From a virus: DNA of 29,326 nt. This document shows positions 7,995-15,238 of the stretch, piece by piece (position 1 is the stretch's first letter; the number at the start of each line of letters is the position of its first letter). The stretch covers positions 1 through 29,326 of the IMG/VR virus record IMGVR_UViG_3300028920_002952. One strand, given 5' to 3'. The translations under genes were made by a program, and so were the position numbers. Under the pieces are notes generated by a model. The model was given only the letters and a program-made list of their open reading frames with translations. It had not been told where the DNA came from and did no database searches.

Positions 7995-8303
7995 TTATGC
8001 GTCGGTAGTTTGTATAATGTCAAGGATTGCGTTGAAAAAGAAGTATAGCTCTCCAATATCTGTCATGTAATATTTGGTATCGGTTACCACATTTTCTACG
8101 ATGATGAATCCGGGCTTGTCAGTGTTCTCATCAGTTATGATGTTGTACTGGAAAACTCCCGGTGTCATTTTACTTGCGTTGATGATATCAATAACAAACT
8201 TGACCTGTTCGATGGTTATGCGGTTGTAATGCTCCTTCCGAAACTGGTCAAATGCGGAATTGAAAAACGGATACGACTTAAAGGCAACGTCTAAGTTATC
8301 CAT
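7995..8303 (-). CDS. Small protein of unknown function
   Basis: 102 residues; not recognised. It reads as an alpha/beta protein (FKSYPFFNSAFDQF, then QVKFVIDIINASK, strands FQYNIITDEN and GFIIVENVVTDTKYYMTD, and a final helix). There is no signal peptide, cysteine motif or membrane span. The start at 8303 follows AAAGGGAGGATTGA. It has its own upstream hairpin cassette and is separated from the next gene only by a short leader, so it is probably co-transcribed with 7403-7927. Confidence 0.72.
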   Translation of the reverse strand: MDNLDVAFKSYPFFNSAFDQFRKEHYNRITIEQVKFVIDIINASKMTPGVFQYNIITDENTDKPGFIIVENVVTDTKYYMTDIGELYFFFNAILDIIQTTDA

Positions 8304-8413
8304 TCAATCCTCCCTTTCAGTTGTGGGTGCCATAAATAAGCGGCACGAACGGTTGCTCATGCCCTTATTTATGGCGGGGGCCGAAGCCCCCTGCCAAGTG
8401 TAGCATGTTGATG
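8304..8413 (-). promoter_or_regulatory. Intergenic hairpin cassette 4
   Basis: Hairpin 1 is at 8376-8391 (GGGGGC, UUCG, GCCCCC on the minus strand). Hairpin 2 is at 8329-8375, with a 12-bp outer stem GCCATAAATAAG/CTTATTTATGGC and an inner stem with two G-U pairs. The leader ACAACTGAAAGGGAGG follows. Confidence 0.8.
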
Positions 8414-9283
8414 TTAAACATCGAGTTTGCGTTTGAAGTTCATTTTGGGTATTGCTTCAATCCGGCCAATGATCTTGCCGAGCTTTTCACTGGCCTTGTT
8501 ACGAAAGTCTTCGTTGTTTTTCAAACGGTCGGCAGAAGTACGGGCCATCTGGACACGCAAGCTTTTCATAATACTGTTCATGCGCTTGTTATCAACGTGA
8601 CCATCCCAAAGGTTGCGCCATTTGTCCATGAAACCGTCCATTGCCTTGACCGTTCTCAGGTTAACAGAATCGTTGTCACATTGCGCTTTCAACGCTTCGA
8701 TACGTTTCAGCAACTCATTGCCAATGACATTCAATGTCAAGTTCTCCATCTCGGCAACCATATTCTGAAACTTACGCTGTTCGCGCTTGTACATCTCAGG
8801 TGACAGGATTTCAGTTTCTTCATCGGGGATTGTGAACTGAAAGAAATTCCACGTAAAACGATGCCGTTTGATTAAAGCGGCTTTTGTGGGATACTTGCGT
8901 TCATTGTAGTATTCGGGGTACTTCCGACGAAACCGGCGTTTCATTTTCTGGAGACCATCAGCAAGCTGCAATGCCTGACGTTCATACAAGCGTTTCAGTT
9001 CACCGAACTTGTCATCCAGCTTGGGTATGTGATCCCGGCGTACCCAAAACACACCACGTACAGGAAACGGAAGCGAGTTCTCAATCAGAAATGACTTCGC
9101 TTGCCGCTTGATCGAATGAATGTCTTTGATCAAGGTTTTATCCTCAATCAAGTCTTGCATTGCCCGTACGATCTCCTTGGGTACTTCATCGCCCAGCTTG
9201 TCTTTGGACATACGAGAAGTAGCGGCCCAACGTCCAATGTTCAGTTGACACAATGCACCCTCTTGTAGTTGTTCGACTTTCAT
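8414..9283 (-). CDS. DUF3150-like protein
   Basis: 289 residues, highly charged and helical. The N-terminal pattern (L..GALCQLNIGRWAATSRMSKDKLGDEVPKEIV, then helices with LIEDKTLIKDIHSI and SFLIENSLPFPVRGVFWV) matches my memory of the DUF3150 family, whose members often sit beside AAA+ ATPase genes. Here the next gene upstream is exactly such an ATPase (9390-10820). The rest is coiled-coil-like with many basic residues (KMKRRFRRKYPEYYNE). It probably acts with the ATPase, perhaps as an adaptor or substrate-binding partner; the biochemical role is unknown. Start: AAAGGGAGGATACT before the ATG. Confidence 0.7.
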   Translation of the reverse strand: MKVEQLQEGALCQLNIGRWAATSRMSKDKLGDEVPKEIVRAMQDLIEDKTLIKDIHSIKRQAKSFLIENSLPFPVRGVFWVRRDHIPKLDDKFGELKRLYERQALQLADGLQKMKRRFRRKYPEYYNERKYPTKAALIKRHRFTWNFFQFTIPDEETEILSPEMYKREQRKFQNMVAEMENLTLNVIGNELLKRIEALKAQCDNDSVNLRTVKAMDGFMDKWRNLWDGHVDNKRMNSIMKSLRVQMARTSADRLKNNEDFRNKASEKLGKIIGRIEAIPKMNFKRKLDV

Positions 9284-9389
9284 AGTATCCTCCCTTTAAA
9301 GTGTTAATTGATTGCCATGCTACACTAAACAAAACACACGAGAAAACCCGTATGCTTTGTTTAGTGGGGGACCGAAGTCCCCACACTGG
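9284..9389 (-). promoter_or_regulatory. Intergenic hairpin cassette 5
   Basis: Hairpin 1 is at 9367-9382 (GGGGAC, UUCG, GUCCCC). Hairpin 2 is at 9323-9366: an 11-bp outer stem CACTAAACAAA/TTTGTTTAGTG and a 7-bp inner stem with two G-U pairs. Leader: GGCAATCAATTAAC then AAAGGGAGG. Confidence 0.82.
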
Positions 9390-10820
9390 TTAAGCGTCAA
9401 TCTTCCTGCGTCGCTTCAAAGGTGTAACCTTGCCACCTTTGATAGACTTCTCCGCTGATATACAACGGTCTTTAGCCCATTCGCGCAGTTGTTCAACATT
9501 TTCAGCCATCGTTTTTGCTTGCGGTATGATGGTATCGGCTGCTGCCTTTAATGAAATACCACGCATGGAAGCGATGTGTACGAGAGCTTCAATTTCAGCA
9601 CCGGAAAACAGATCCATCTTCGGTGCCAATTTGCAATCGATTTTGGCTTTCTTGCAGTAGTGCTCCAAGATGTTCTTTCTTACTTCGGGCGTTGGTAAGT
9701 CAATAAAGAACGGTGAAGTATCCCAACGTCCAGGTCGCAAGTACTCTCCGGGTATACCGGCAAAACTGTTGGCAGTACCTACGATGTAAACACCCTGTGG
9801 ACGATTCTGCAAAAAGTCCAACCACCGACCAGTTGCACGTCGCGTTGTACCACTGTCAAGTGATCCGTCGCTTGACGCACCAGCAAACTGCTTTTCAAAT
9901 TCATCCACCAGCACAATGCAATCTCCAATTGCCGTAATCAGATCAATTACCGTGTTGATGTTCTGATCGGTTTCACCTTGGAACTTACTGAACAAGCTTC
10001 CCATGTTGACACTAAGGCCAAACTTGCCGGTTTCTCCAACCAGTGCTTTCATAAAGGATGTCTTGCCACAACCTGGAGGGCCAATTGCCATAATACCTTT
10101 TGCCCGAGGATCATCAATGGTCTCGAGCGTAAAATCTTTAATGACATTATACCCAATTACATCCGCGAATGTGAGGTCCCCGGCAAGGACGTCAAGAAAG
10201 CCCGTTTTCTGTATAGCTTGTGCTTTATGGTCGTTGATCGTGCTGACCTTGAAGCTTTCTCCTTCAGTTTCGACTATACTTAGTGCTAAAACATTCTCCA
10301 ATTCAGCACGGGCCAATCCCTTGCACGAGTTCACCAAACGGTGCATGTCACCGTTGCTTTCGGGCAACACGTCCTTGCTTGGTGCCATATGGTTTATGAT
10401 ATGGGTGATTTCCTCAGTATCGGGTAATGACAGGTCGAGCAGAACAAAATCTTTTGAAAGCTCCGGCGGGATTTCATTTGTGTGTGATACGCAAATGATC
10501 GCCTTGCCTTGGTTACCCCATATTCTCAGGTTGTCTTGAATGGTCTGGACAACTCCGGGTTGCTTGCTGAACCAATGCCAATTGTACAGGAACATAAGAT
10601 TGTAGTCTTCGGCACTGTTTAATGCGTCAAGCGGTGATTTGGGGTCCTTGTTTTGATGCGACATTGACCACTCGTTGATGTTATACTGTCCGCCATCTTT
10701 ACGTGTGAACGCTTTGATGGTTTCGTACACCGTTGCACGTACATGGTCAGGCTCCGACGTTCTCAGCCAAAATGCACTGAAACCCGCTCGCAGATAGTTA
10801 ATGATCTTGTCCGCTTTCAT
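9390..10820 (-). CDS. Ycf46-like AAA+ ATPase
   Basis: 476 residues. An N-terminal domain (1-200) has the features of Ycf46-type proteins: SPLDALNSAEDYNLMFLYNW, AIICVSHTNEIPPEL, then LPDTEEITHII. The AAA+ core has Walker A GPPGCGKT (247-254), Walker B IVLVDEFE (302-309), sensor 1 GTAN (348-351) and the FtsH-like RPGRWD (362-367) carrying the likely arginine finger. A C-terminal helical lid follows and the protein ends in a basic LKRRRKIDA tail. It likely forms a ring and remodels a protein partner. Neighbours with DUF3150, DUF1257 and DUF2997 features suggest one module. The start at 10820 follows AAAAGGAGGATATT. Confidence 0.9.
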   Translation of the reverse strand: MKADKIINYLRAGFSAFWLRTSEPDHVRATVYETIKAFTRKDGGQYNINEWSMSHQNKDPKSPLDALNSAEDYNLMFLYNWHWFSKQPGVVQTIQDNLRIWGNQGKAIICVSHTNEIPPELSKDFVLLDLSLPDTEEITHIINHMAPSKDVLPESNGDMHRLVNSCKGLARAELENVLALSIVETEGESFKVSTINDHKAQAIQKTGFLDVLAGDLTFADVIGYNVIKDFTLETIDDPRAKGIMAIGPPGCGKTSFMKALVGETGKFGLSVNMGSLFSKFQGETDQNINTVIDLITAIGDCIVLVDEFEKQFAGASSDGSLDSGTTRRATGRWLDFLQNRPQGVYIVGTANSFAGIPGEYLRPGRWDTSPFFIDLPTPEVRKNILEHYCKKAKIDCKLAPKMDLFSGAEIEALVHIASMRGISLKAAADTIIPQAKTMAENVEQLREWAKDRCISAEKSIKGGKVTPLKRRRKIDA

Positions 10821-10956
10821 AATATCCTCCTTTTAGTTGGTTGATTGCCTTCCTGGTATATTTGACCAGTTTAAGAACACTCTCGGTTCGCTGACAGTGT
10901 GCTTAAATTGATCGGGGGGCCGAAGCCCCCCAATACACAGTCCCAGTTCGCGGTGT
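10821..10956 (-). promoter_or_regulatory. Intergenic hairpin cassette 6
   Basis: After the small gene's stop come CGCGAACTGGGA (10952-10941 on the minus strand), hairpin 1 at 10914-10931 (seven base pairs capped by UUCG), hairpin 2 at 10864-10913 (GATCAATTTAAG with CTTAAACTGGTC, one G-U and one A-C), and the leader GGCAATCAACCAACTAAAAGG. Confidence 0.82.
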
Positions 10957-11055
10957 TTACGGATTCATCAGATTGTAAATCACGCTACCCCACGAGACGA
11001 TGATTACGAAACAACATACGATCATTGCATATGCTCGGGCTTCGGCCGTTTTCAT
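10957..11055 (-). CDS. 32-residue single-span membrane peptide
   Basis: A short frame below usual ORF cut-offs: MKTAEARAYAMIVCC at the start, then FVIIVSWGSVIYNLMNP. Residues 10-27 (AMIVCCFVIIVSWGSVIY) form one hydrophobic span with a charged N-terminus, so a membrane peptide is likely. It is supported by CTAAGGAGGCGACC before the ATG, a short gap (10 bases) after the DUF1257 gene, and a full cassette straight after its stop. It is placed between the DUF1257 gene and the AAA+ ATPase and may tether or regulate that module. Function unknown. Confidence 0.7.
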   Translation of the reverse strand: MKTAEARAYAMIVCCFVIIVSWGSVIYNLMNP

Positions 11056-11065
11056 GGTCGCCTCC

Positions 11066-11443
11066 TTAGTAATTGACAACAAGTTGGATGTCACCGTTTT
11101 CCAACGTTTCTTTGTTGAAGTCCTGCAACTTGTCGAAAGGCAGGTTGTCCATTACAACGCTTTCATTGTAGGACTGCAGCAACTTGCCGAGTTGGTTGAT
11201 TGTATGGGAAGCAGAACCGAAGTGATCGTACATAATTTCACCACTTGCGGTTACCGCCAAAGGATACCGCCAACCGAGCAAATGAATTTCTGCTGCACTC
11301 TTCACGGCATTGCTGCCATAGTGCTGAACGGTCAGGTAACTGCCATTCTCGGCTATTTTAGCTTTGTGACCGTGGTCTATAGCAATTGCGCAGAACCGAC
11401 TAATGTCAGTGATCTTCTGCTTATAGGTTGTCGTGTGACTCAT
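11066..11443 (-). CDS. DUF1257 family protein (Ycf35-like)
   Basis: 125 residues beginning MSHTTTYKQKITDISRF, close to the MSHFTTIKTxIxD opening typical of DUF1257/Ycf35 proteins. The rest also fits: a G-Y/W strand segment (LGWRYPLAVTASGEIMYDHFG) and a final helix with LGKLLQSYNESVV, plus NKETLENGDIQLVVNY. The family's molecular role is not known to me. The gene sits immediately downstream of the DUF2997 gene and upstream of the 32-residue peptide and AAA+ ATPase; I recall the same grouping in other genomes. Start: AGGAGAGTAAAAGCA before the ATG. Confidence 0.82.
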   Translation of the reverse strand: MSHTTTYKQKITDISRFCAIAIDHGHKAKIAENGSYLTVQHYGSNAVKSAAEIHLLGWRYPLAVTASGEIMYDHFGSASHTINQLGKLLQSYNESVVMDNLPFDKLQDFNKETLENGDIQLVVNY

Positions 11444-11467
11444 TGCTTTTACTCTCCTATTTTGAGG

Positions 11468-11665
11468 TTAACCGCAGTATCCGTTACCGACGCCGTTGAC
11501 CAAGGTGTCCCCGTTTTCGTAATAGGAATCCTTGTACTTGCGCTTGTCGATACCGAAAATCTCATCGAGGAAAGCAGTTGCTTCCTCACACGAACCACCC
11601 TTAAAGCCTTCCGCTTCGACCTTAATGGTGCCGTCCTTGCCAAGCAAGATTTTTACCTGTTTCAT
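11468..11665 (-). CDS. DUF2997 family protein
   Basis: 65 residues. VKILLGKDGTIKVEAEGFKG, then GSCEEATAFLDEIFG and KYKDSYYEN, matches the DUF2997 signature (DG.v...GF.G.sC..at..l...lG). A single conserved cysteine is at residue 25. It is a small soluble protein usually found next to a DUF1257 gene, as here, with about 24 bases between them. Function unknown; it is probably a partner of the DUF1257 protein in the ATPase module. Start: AAAAGGAGGATATT before the ATG, preceded by a full hairpin cassette, so this gene opens the module. Confidence 0.82.
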   Translation of the reverse strand: MKQVKILLGKDGTIKVEAEGFKGGSCEEATAFLDEIFGIDKRKYKDSYYENGDTLVNGVGNGYCG

Positions 11666-11774
11666 AATATCCTCCTTTTAGTTGGTTGATGTTGCCATAT
11701 ACTACAAATAGGAACACAGAGCAAGCCCTATGTGCCTATTTGAAGGGGCGAGAATACCGTCTCGCCCATTCGGG
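11666..11774 (-). promoter_or_regulatory. Intergenic hairpin cassette 8
   Basis: Hairpin 1 is at 11746-11767 (GGGCGAGA, six-base loop, TCTCGCCC). Hairpin 2 is at 11705-11742, with outer stem CAAATAGG/CCTATTTG and a broken inner stem. The leader GGCAACATCAACCAAC then leads to AAAAGGAGG. Confidence 0.8.
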
Positions 11775-11978
11775 TTAGTCATTCTGTTTTAATTTCATGC
11801 GTCGTGCCAGTGCATCCATGTGAAAAGTATAAATGTGTGGATGCGTACTTTCCTCCAAACCAAACGGTACGGTTCCATCTTTGATTATTGCTTCAGTTTT
11901 GAGAACCTGAGCAATAGCTTTAAGCTGATCGTCCGGTATTGGTTTGTAGGCGTGGATGATATAGCTTTCGGTTGTCAT
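11775..11978 (-). CDS. Small protein of unknown function
   Basis: 67 residues; not recognised. It has a beta-alpha-beta feel (SYIIHAYKPI, DDQLKAIAQVLKTEAII, HIYTFHMDAL) and a basic C-terminus (RRMKLKQND). No cysteines and no membrane span. The ATG overlaps the stop of the 11978-12193 gene by one base (TAATG), so translation is probably coupled to it. Confidence 0.68.
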   Translation of the reverse strand: MTTESYIIHAYKPIPDDQLKAIAQVLKTEAIIKDGTVPFGLEESTHPHIYTFHMDALARRMKLKQND

Positions 11979-12193
11979 TACTTGCCTTTCTCCAATATGT
12001 CTTTCAACATATTGGCAGCGACGTTGTACGCCTCGGCTCTACCAGCAGCCGACGTGTTCTCGATTACGGCATACGGGTTTTTCTGGCGTTGCTTCCAGAA
12101 CAGTGACCGTTTTGCCAGTACTTCGCAAAGTTCATTCAACATGTTTTCTTTGCTTCGGCGACGATTGATGTTCATCGGAATTTCGTAAGTCAT
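11978..12193 (-). CDS. Small basic helical protein of unknown function
   Basis: 71 residues from the ATG at 12193; a TTG two codons earlier is possible but unneeded. It starts MTYEIPMNINRRRSKENML. Mostly helical, with an RRR patch at the N-terminus and KQRQK in the middle; could touch nucleic acid. Its ATG overlaps the upstream stop (ATGA), with GAAAGG about eight bases before. No recognised family. Confidence 0.68.
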   Translation of the reverse strand: MTYEIPMNINRRRSKENMLNELCEVLAKRSLFWKQRQKNPYAVIENTSAAGRAEAYNVAANMLKDILEKGK

Positions 12194-12579
12194 GAGCAAT
12201 GCCTTTCAATCAATTTGTCCATCGCTTTTGCCATAGCACCGTCGTTGTTGGATTTAACCTCCAAGCAAATCAACTTGAAGATTTCATCGTGGTCTTTACC
12301 GGTGTCCTGTTTGATAGTGGTTGCTTCATCATATATGCGGTCGCCGCATAAGTCAACCAGTGTGTCAACATCGCTGTACATGTGGTCGGCCAGTGCTTCT
12401 CCGATATATGCTTCCTCAACACCACTTTCTCGCAGTTCGGCAACCTTCCTTGCAGCAAAACTATCGGAATCCCAAAGAGTATCCTTGTAGGTGTACCCGA
12501 GGTCTCCAACGGCATTTTGCGCCCAATGCACAACCTCCCTTGCGGCCAACTCAATCGCTTTGCTTAGAATCACTCGCAT
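12190..12579 (-). CDS. Acidic helical protein of unknown function
   Basis: 129 residues from the ATG at 12579, chosen because GGAGG lies nine bases before it; an in-frame ATG six codons earlier has no ribosome site. Helices dominate (AIELAAREVVHWAQNAV, FAARKVAELRESG, EALADHMYSDVDTLVDLCGDRI). No enzymatic motif and no recognised family. It overlaps the end of the 12551-12841 gene by 29 bases and its stop overlaps the next start, so four genes (12841 down to 11775) form one coupled block behind a single cassette. Confidence 0.7.
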   Translation of the reverse strand: MRVILSKAIELAAREVVHWAQNAVGDLGYTYKDTLWDSDSFAARKVAELRESGVEEAYIGEALADHMYSDVDTLVDLCGDRIYDEATTIKQDTGKDHDEIFKLICLEVKSNNDGAMAKAMDKLIERHCS

Positions 12580-12841
12580 CTTTCTTGTCCTCCGCATCCG
12601 GGTTCGGGTTTTGGTAAATGGTAGACAACGGAACGTACTTTTTGCCGTGAAACTTCATCGCAGTTCGGCGGCAGCTTTGACAGTAGTTCAAATCATCGTA
12701 CCGATGGTGGTGCCACAAGACATTGTCCTTATGGGCAAAGCATTGCACCGCCATCACCAGTCCGCAAATGGACACCGATTGACCGTACTCGAACAAGTGA
12801 AGCCGACGTGTCGGCCACGCCTTCATTTGCCGATACTTCAT
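12551..12841 (-). CDS. Small basic protein with a possible zinc site
   Basis: 96 residues; not recognised. CFAHKDNVLWHHHRYDD followed by YCQSCRR gives C-H-HHH-CxxC, a plausible zinc-binding cluster, between basic flanks (MKAWPTRRLHLF and MKFHGKKYVPL). The acidic C-terminus (NPDAEDKKDASDSKQSD) contains the ribosome site for the next gene. The start at 12841 is supported by AAAAGGAGGATAT. Nucleic-acid binding is possible but unproven. Confidence 0.68.
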   Translation of the reverse strand: MKYRQMKAWPTRRLHLFEYGQSVSICGLVMAVQCFAHKDNVLWHHHRYDDLNYCQSCRRTAMKFHGKKYVPLSTIYQNPNPDAEDKKDASDSKQSD

Positions 12842-12949
12842 ATATCCTCCTTTTGTTAAGTTGGTTTGCCAGTACTCCAGATAAAGGTATAACAGACTTC
12901 GCTATACCCTTATCTGGAGGGGCAAGTTGCCTTGCCCGACCATTCAATA
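12842..12949 (-). promoter_or_regulatory. Intergenic hairpin cassette 9
   Basis: Hairpin 1 is at 12920-12937 (GGGCAAG, GCAA tetraloop, CTTGCCC). Hairpin 2 is at 12875-12919, with 17 paired positions (CTCCAGATAAGGGTATA with TATACCTTTATCTGGAG), one of them G-U. Leader: TGGCAAACCAACTTAACAAAAGG. Confidence 0.84.
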
Positions 12950-13297
12950 CTACATGTTGCTGTACCCCGTATCGCCCGGATGGGGCGTCCAATGGGTGGA
13001 AGGTGTTGGTTTTGGTAATTCACCGCAAATGATGGTATCTTCCGGTGACAGATGGGTGCAAGCGAACCCGTAGGTATCGCTGTAACAGTATTTGGCACCC
13101 TGATGCACAAAACCGTCTACTTCACAGAACCGATCTCTGAGTTCGCGCTTCATTGCTTCCGTAGGAAGTGGGTGTAAAACGCAGTAGAAACCGGTTTCTC
13201 GCTTCTCGACATTGACGATCACGCCAACTAACCGAGAAGCTTTCATCCCTTTCGGGTAACGTTTGGTCTGCATGACCACTTGTCCGACCTTGAACAT
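12950..13297 (-). CDS. Small protein of unknown function with a beta-rich N-terminus
   Basis: 115 residues from the ATG at 13297, one base after the upstream stop and preceded by AGAGAGGTTAGC. MFKVGQVVMQTKRYPKGMKASRLVGVIVNVEKRETGFYCVLHP reads like an SH3-type barrel, as in small regulatory or RNA-binding proteins. The rest has a few cysteines (FCEVDGFV, YCYSDTYGFACTH) and a proline-rich tail. No recognised family. Confidence 0.68.
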   Translation of the reverse strand: MFKVGQVVMQTKRYPKGMKASRLVGVIVNVEKRETGFYCVLHPLPTEAMKRELRDRFCEVDGFVHQGAKYCYSDTYGFACTHLSPEDTIICGELPKPTPSTHWTPHPGDTGYSNM

Positions 13298-13298
13298 G

Positions 13299-13748
13299 CT
13301 AACCTCTCTTTTTTCCCATTTGGGTCCATACTTGGTTTTTGGCAATGCGGATCATTTTGGTAACAATCCGCTCCAAGATTTCAGACAACCGCTTTACTTC
13401 GGGCAAGTTGCCATACTGCCATGCTTCGAGCAATTGCGTACCGAGATTTGGCAGATAGTTGAAGTCAGCCGAACGTGCATTGTTACTCGACGAAATATCA
13501 GTCGGTTTTAACTTGTCCGGTACAATTACTGACGTTTTGTTTGACGTCAGGCGTTCAACCGTAGCGGTTAGGGAGTCGATGGTATCGTTCTGCTCATCGG
13601 TATAATCAATGAGCAATTGCAATGCAACGTTATCCATCTGGTTGAGATTGCCAACCAGTTCATCGAAGTATTCACTGATATCCTCAGGGAAACCTTCTTT
13701 GATTCGGTTAGCCAGTATAAGATCCAAACGCCTTTTACCCTTTGCCAT
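13299..13748 (-). CDS. Helical/coiled-coil protein of unknown function
   Basis: 149 residues from the ATG at 13748, chosen for AAAGGAGGGTATT just before it. MAKGKRRLDLILANRIKEGF is basic. A segment at about 45-75 (NVALQLLIDYTDEQNDTIDSLTATVERL) is heptad-like and could form a coiled coil, so the protein may be oligomeric. The C-terminus is basic (MIRIAKNQVWTQMGKKRG). No catalytic motif; not recognised. Its stop is one base from the next start, so the two genes are coupled. Confidence 0.7.
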   Translation of the reverse strand: MAKGKRRLDLILANRIKEGFPEDISEYFDELVGNLNQMDNVALQLLIDYTDEQNDTIDSLTATVERLTSNKTSVIVPDKLKPTDISSSNNARSADFNYLPNLGTQLLEAWQYGNLPEVKRLSEILERIVTKMIRIAKNQVWTQMGKKRG

Positions 13749-13873
13749 AATACCCTCCTTTAAAGTTGTGATTTGCCTCTTGTGCGAAATTGCACAAGTC
13801 AAGAACCACGATTTCTCATGGGTCTTGATTTGTGGGGACGGTGCGTTAACACCGTCCCAGTTCGCGGGGTACT
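13749..13873 (-). promoter_or_regulatory. Intergenic hairpin cassette 10 with alternative pairing
   Basis: CGCGAACTGGG (13866-13856) overlaps hairpin 1 at 13835-13858 (nine-base arms GGGACGGTG/CACCGTCCC). Hairpin 2 at 13793-13834 has a GAAA loop on the minus strand. A third stem, 13779-13785 with 13792-13798, shares bases with the arm of hairpin 2, so only one of them can form at a time. Confidence 0.78.
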
Positions 13874-14272
13874 TTATTTGCCTCGTTTGATATACTTTTT
13901 TACCAAGGCAGCGAACTCGTTGTCATAGAAAGACACCGATACATACTGACTGTCCTGTGGATAAATGGTTGCCATTCCATAAGTTGAGAACTCAACATGG
14001 AAGACCTTGCCATCGATCTCAAGCATAACTACCGCTTCGGCGTAAGTGCATTTCTTCGGTTTGTTGGTTCGGCCGTTGAAAGTCGACTGCTTTACCATAC
14101 GCATCTTGTCGCCCTTTTTATTGGGTTCGATCCAGAAATGCATCGAACACCGTTTGGATCGACCGTAGGGCCAATCCTCGATAGTGAAGTCATCGGGCAA
14201 AAGTTTGGCATTGAGCAAGTCATCCAGTTCGGGCATAAGCTTGTCTTTACCGTACTCTTCGCGTACTTGCAT
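13874..14272 (-). CDS. Small protein of unknown function
   Basis: 132 residues from the ATG at 14272 (AAAGGAGGATATT before it); a longer frame has no ribosome site and would run through the hairpin. It begins MQVREEYGKDKLMPELDD. The middle and end alternate strands (MHFWIEPNKKGDKMRMV, AVVMLEIDGKVFHVEFST, YVSVSFYDNEFAALV), so a beta-rich fold is likely. Basic C-terminus (KKYIKRGK). No recognised family. Confidence 0.7.
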   Translation of the reverse strand: MQVREEYGKDKLMPELDDLLNAKLLPDDFTIEDWPYGRSKRCSMHFWIEPNKKGDKMRMVKQSTFNGRTNKPKKCTYAEAVVMLEIDGKVFHVEFSTYGMATIYPQDSQYVSVSFYDNEFAALVKKYIKRGK

Positions 14273-14375
14273 AATATCCTCCTTTAAAGTTAATTGATTG
14301 CCAGTACTCCAAATAAAGACACATATCGCTTTTGACATATGTCTTTATTTGGAGGGGCGGTTGCCCGCCCTCCAA
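14273..14375 (-). promoter_or_regulatory. Intergenic hairpin cassette 11
   Basis: Hairpin 1 is at 14355-14370 (GGGCGG, GCAA, CCGCCC). Hairpin 2 is at 14307-14354, a 12-bp perfect outer stem (CTCCAAATAAAG/CTTTATTTGGAG) followed by more pairing after a bulge. Leader: GGCAATCAATTAAC then AAAGGAGG. Confidence 0.84.
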
Positions 14376-14591
14376 CTACTTGTGCAACCTTTCGGTCTTA
14401 GCATAGATTCTGTGTGTGCATTCGCGGTTATTGTAAAACACGACTGCCAACACTTCACCTCTGCTATTTGTGAAATTGGTACTTTCCTCACCGGTTTTAT
14501 GGTAAGTCCAGTTCGGGTCCTGTTTGCGCAACCATGCCGCAAACTGGTGGTCGCCCCATTCAACAAGCGTAAAGCCATGCATTTCAGCCAT
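14376..14591 (-). CDS. Small protein of unknown function
   Basis: 71 residues from the ATG at 14591, with AAAGGGGGTCGTA in front; a longer frame lacks a site. It begins MAEMHGFTLVEWGDHQFAAW. It looks like a small alpha/beta protein with aromatic residues and a strand pair (EVLAVVFYNN, THRIYAKT). It overlaps the end of the upstream gene by eight bases. Not recognised. Confidence 0.66.
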   Translation of the reverse strand: MAEMHGFTLVEWGDHQFAAWLRKQDPNWTYHKTGEESTNFTNSRGEVLAVVFYNNRECTHRIYAKTERLHK

Positions 14592-15123
14592 TACGACCCC
14601 CTTTGTACCATTCCGGTACATCATCGTAATGTGTGTGCTTCATCGGATAATGAGAAGTGTGTTCTCTCAGAAGCTTGTCAATCTCCTCACATGCTGAAAC
14701 CGGAACGCCGTTGGCACGTGGATGATACAGGTAAAACGTTGAATATCTCACCTTGTCATAATCAAGCCGATGTTCATTGACAAAGGCGAACAACCATCCC
14801 TGCGGCAAGGCAGGGTCGAAACTGGTTTTGCTAATACCCATTAGATTCGCCAGTTCAGCGCCGGTCAGGTTGAGATTTTCCAACACTTCCCAATCGAAGG
14901 TATTGTACTCGAAGTCGGGGCAATTCTCTGCTACTGCATCACCACCAATGTCAATACCATTGGGTTCGGGTTTCGTGTCGATTTGCACGTACCGGTTACA
15001 CGAACGGCAATATGCTGTTTGCAAGATCCGGTTTGTATGCATTCTCGGTGGTTGCCATACCATCTCGTGATTTCTGGCCTTGCACGACTCGGTCGCTTGT
15101 TTACGCAATTCATCCAATTTCAT
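14584..15123 (-). CDS. Protein with a CxxC site and an IDIGGDAVA motif, function unknown
   Basis: 179 residues. The N-terminal half has HEMVWQ, AYCRSC (C39, C42), and PNGIDIGGDAVAENCP. I recall this arrangement (CxxC followed by a P-N-G-I-x-I-G-G-x-A-V-A stretch) in small phage and bacterial proteins of unknown function. A zinc site from C39, C42, C68 and a histidine is plausible. The middle (NLTGAELANLMGISKTSFDPAL) resembles a helix-turn-helix. The C-terminus is rich in His and Tyr. The start at 15123 follows AAAAGGAGGATATT. Confidence 0.72.
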   Translation of the reverse strand: MKLDELRKQATESCKARNHEMVWQPPRMHTNRILQTAYCRSCNRYVQIDTKPEPNGIDIGGDAVAENCPDFEYNTFDWEVLENLNLTGAELANLMGISKTSFDPALPQGWLFAFVNEHRLDYDKVRYSTFYLYHPRANGVPVSACEEIDKLLREHTSHYPMKHTHYDDVPEWYKGGRNG

Positions 15124-15238
15124 AATATCCTCCTTTTAAGTTAAGTGATTGCCATTGTTCTACTCCAACAAAAGATATAAACTGTCGCTTATATCTTTTG
15201 TTGGAGGGGCAGCAATTCTGCCCTTCCGTTTTATCACG
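15124..15238 (-). promoter_or_regulatory. Intergenic hairpin cassette 12
   Basis: Hairpin 1 is at 15207-15223 (GGGCAG, five-base loop, CTGCCC). Hairpin 2 is at 15163-15206, with a perfect 16-bp stem CTCCAACAAAAGATAT/ATATCTTTTGTTGGAG. Leader: GGCAATCACTTAAC then AAAAGGAGG. Confidence 0.84.

Noticed and set aside
7374-15223. Hairpin 1 of each cassette as an ordinary rho-independent terminator
   Set aside because: Except at 5934-5961 and 17436-17485, no U-tract follows; the next hairpin starts at once.
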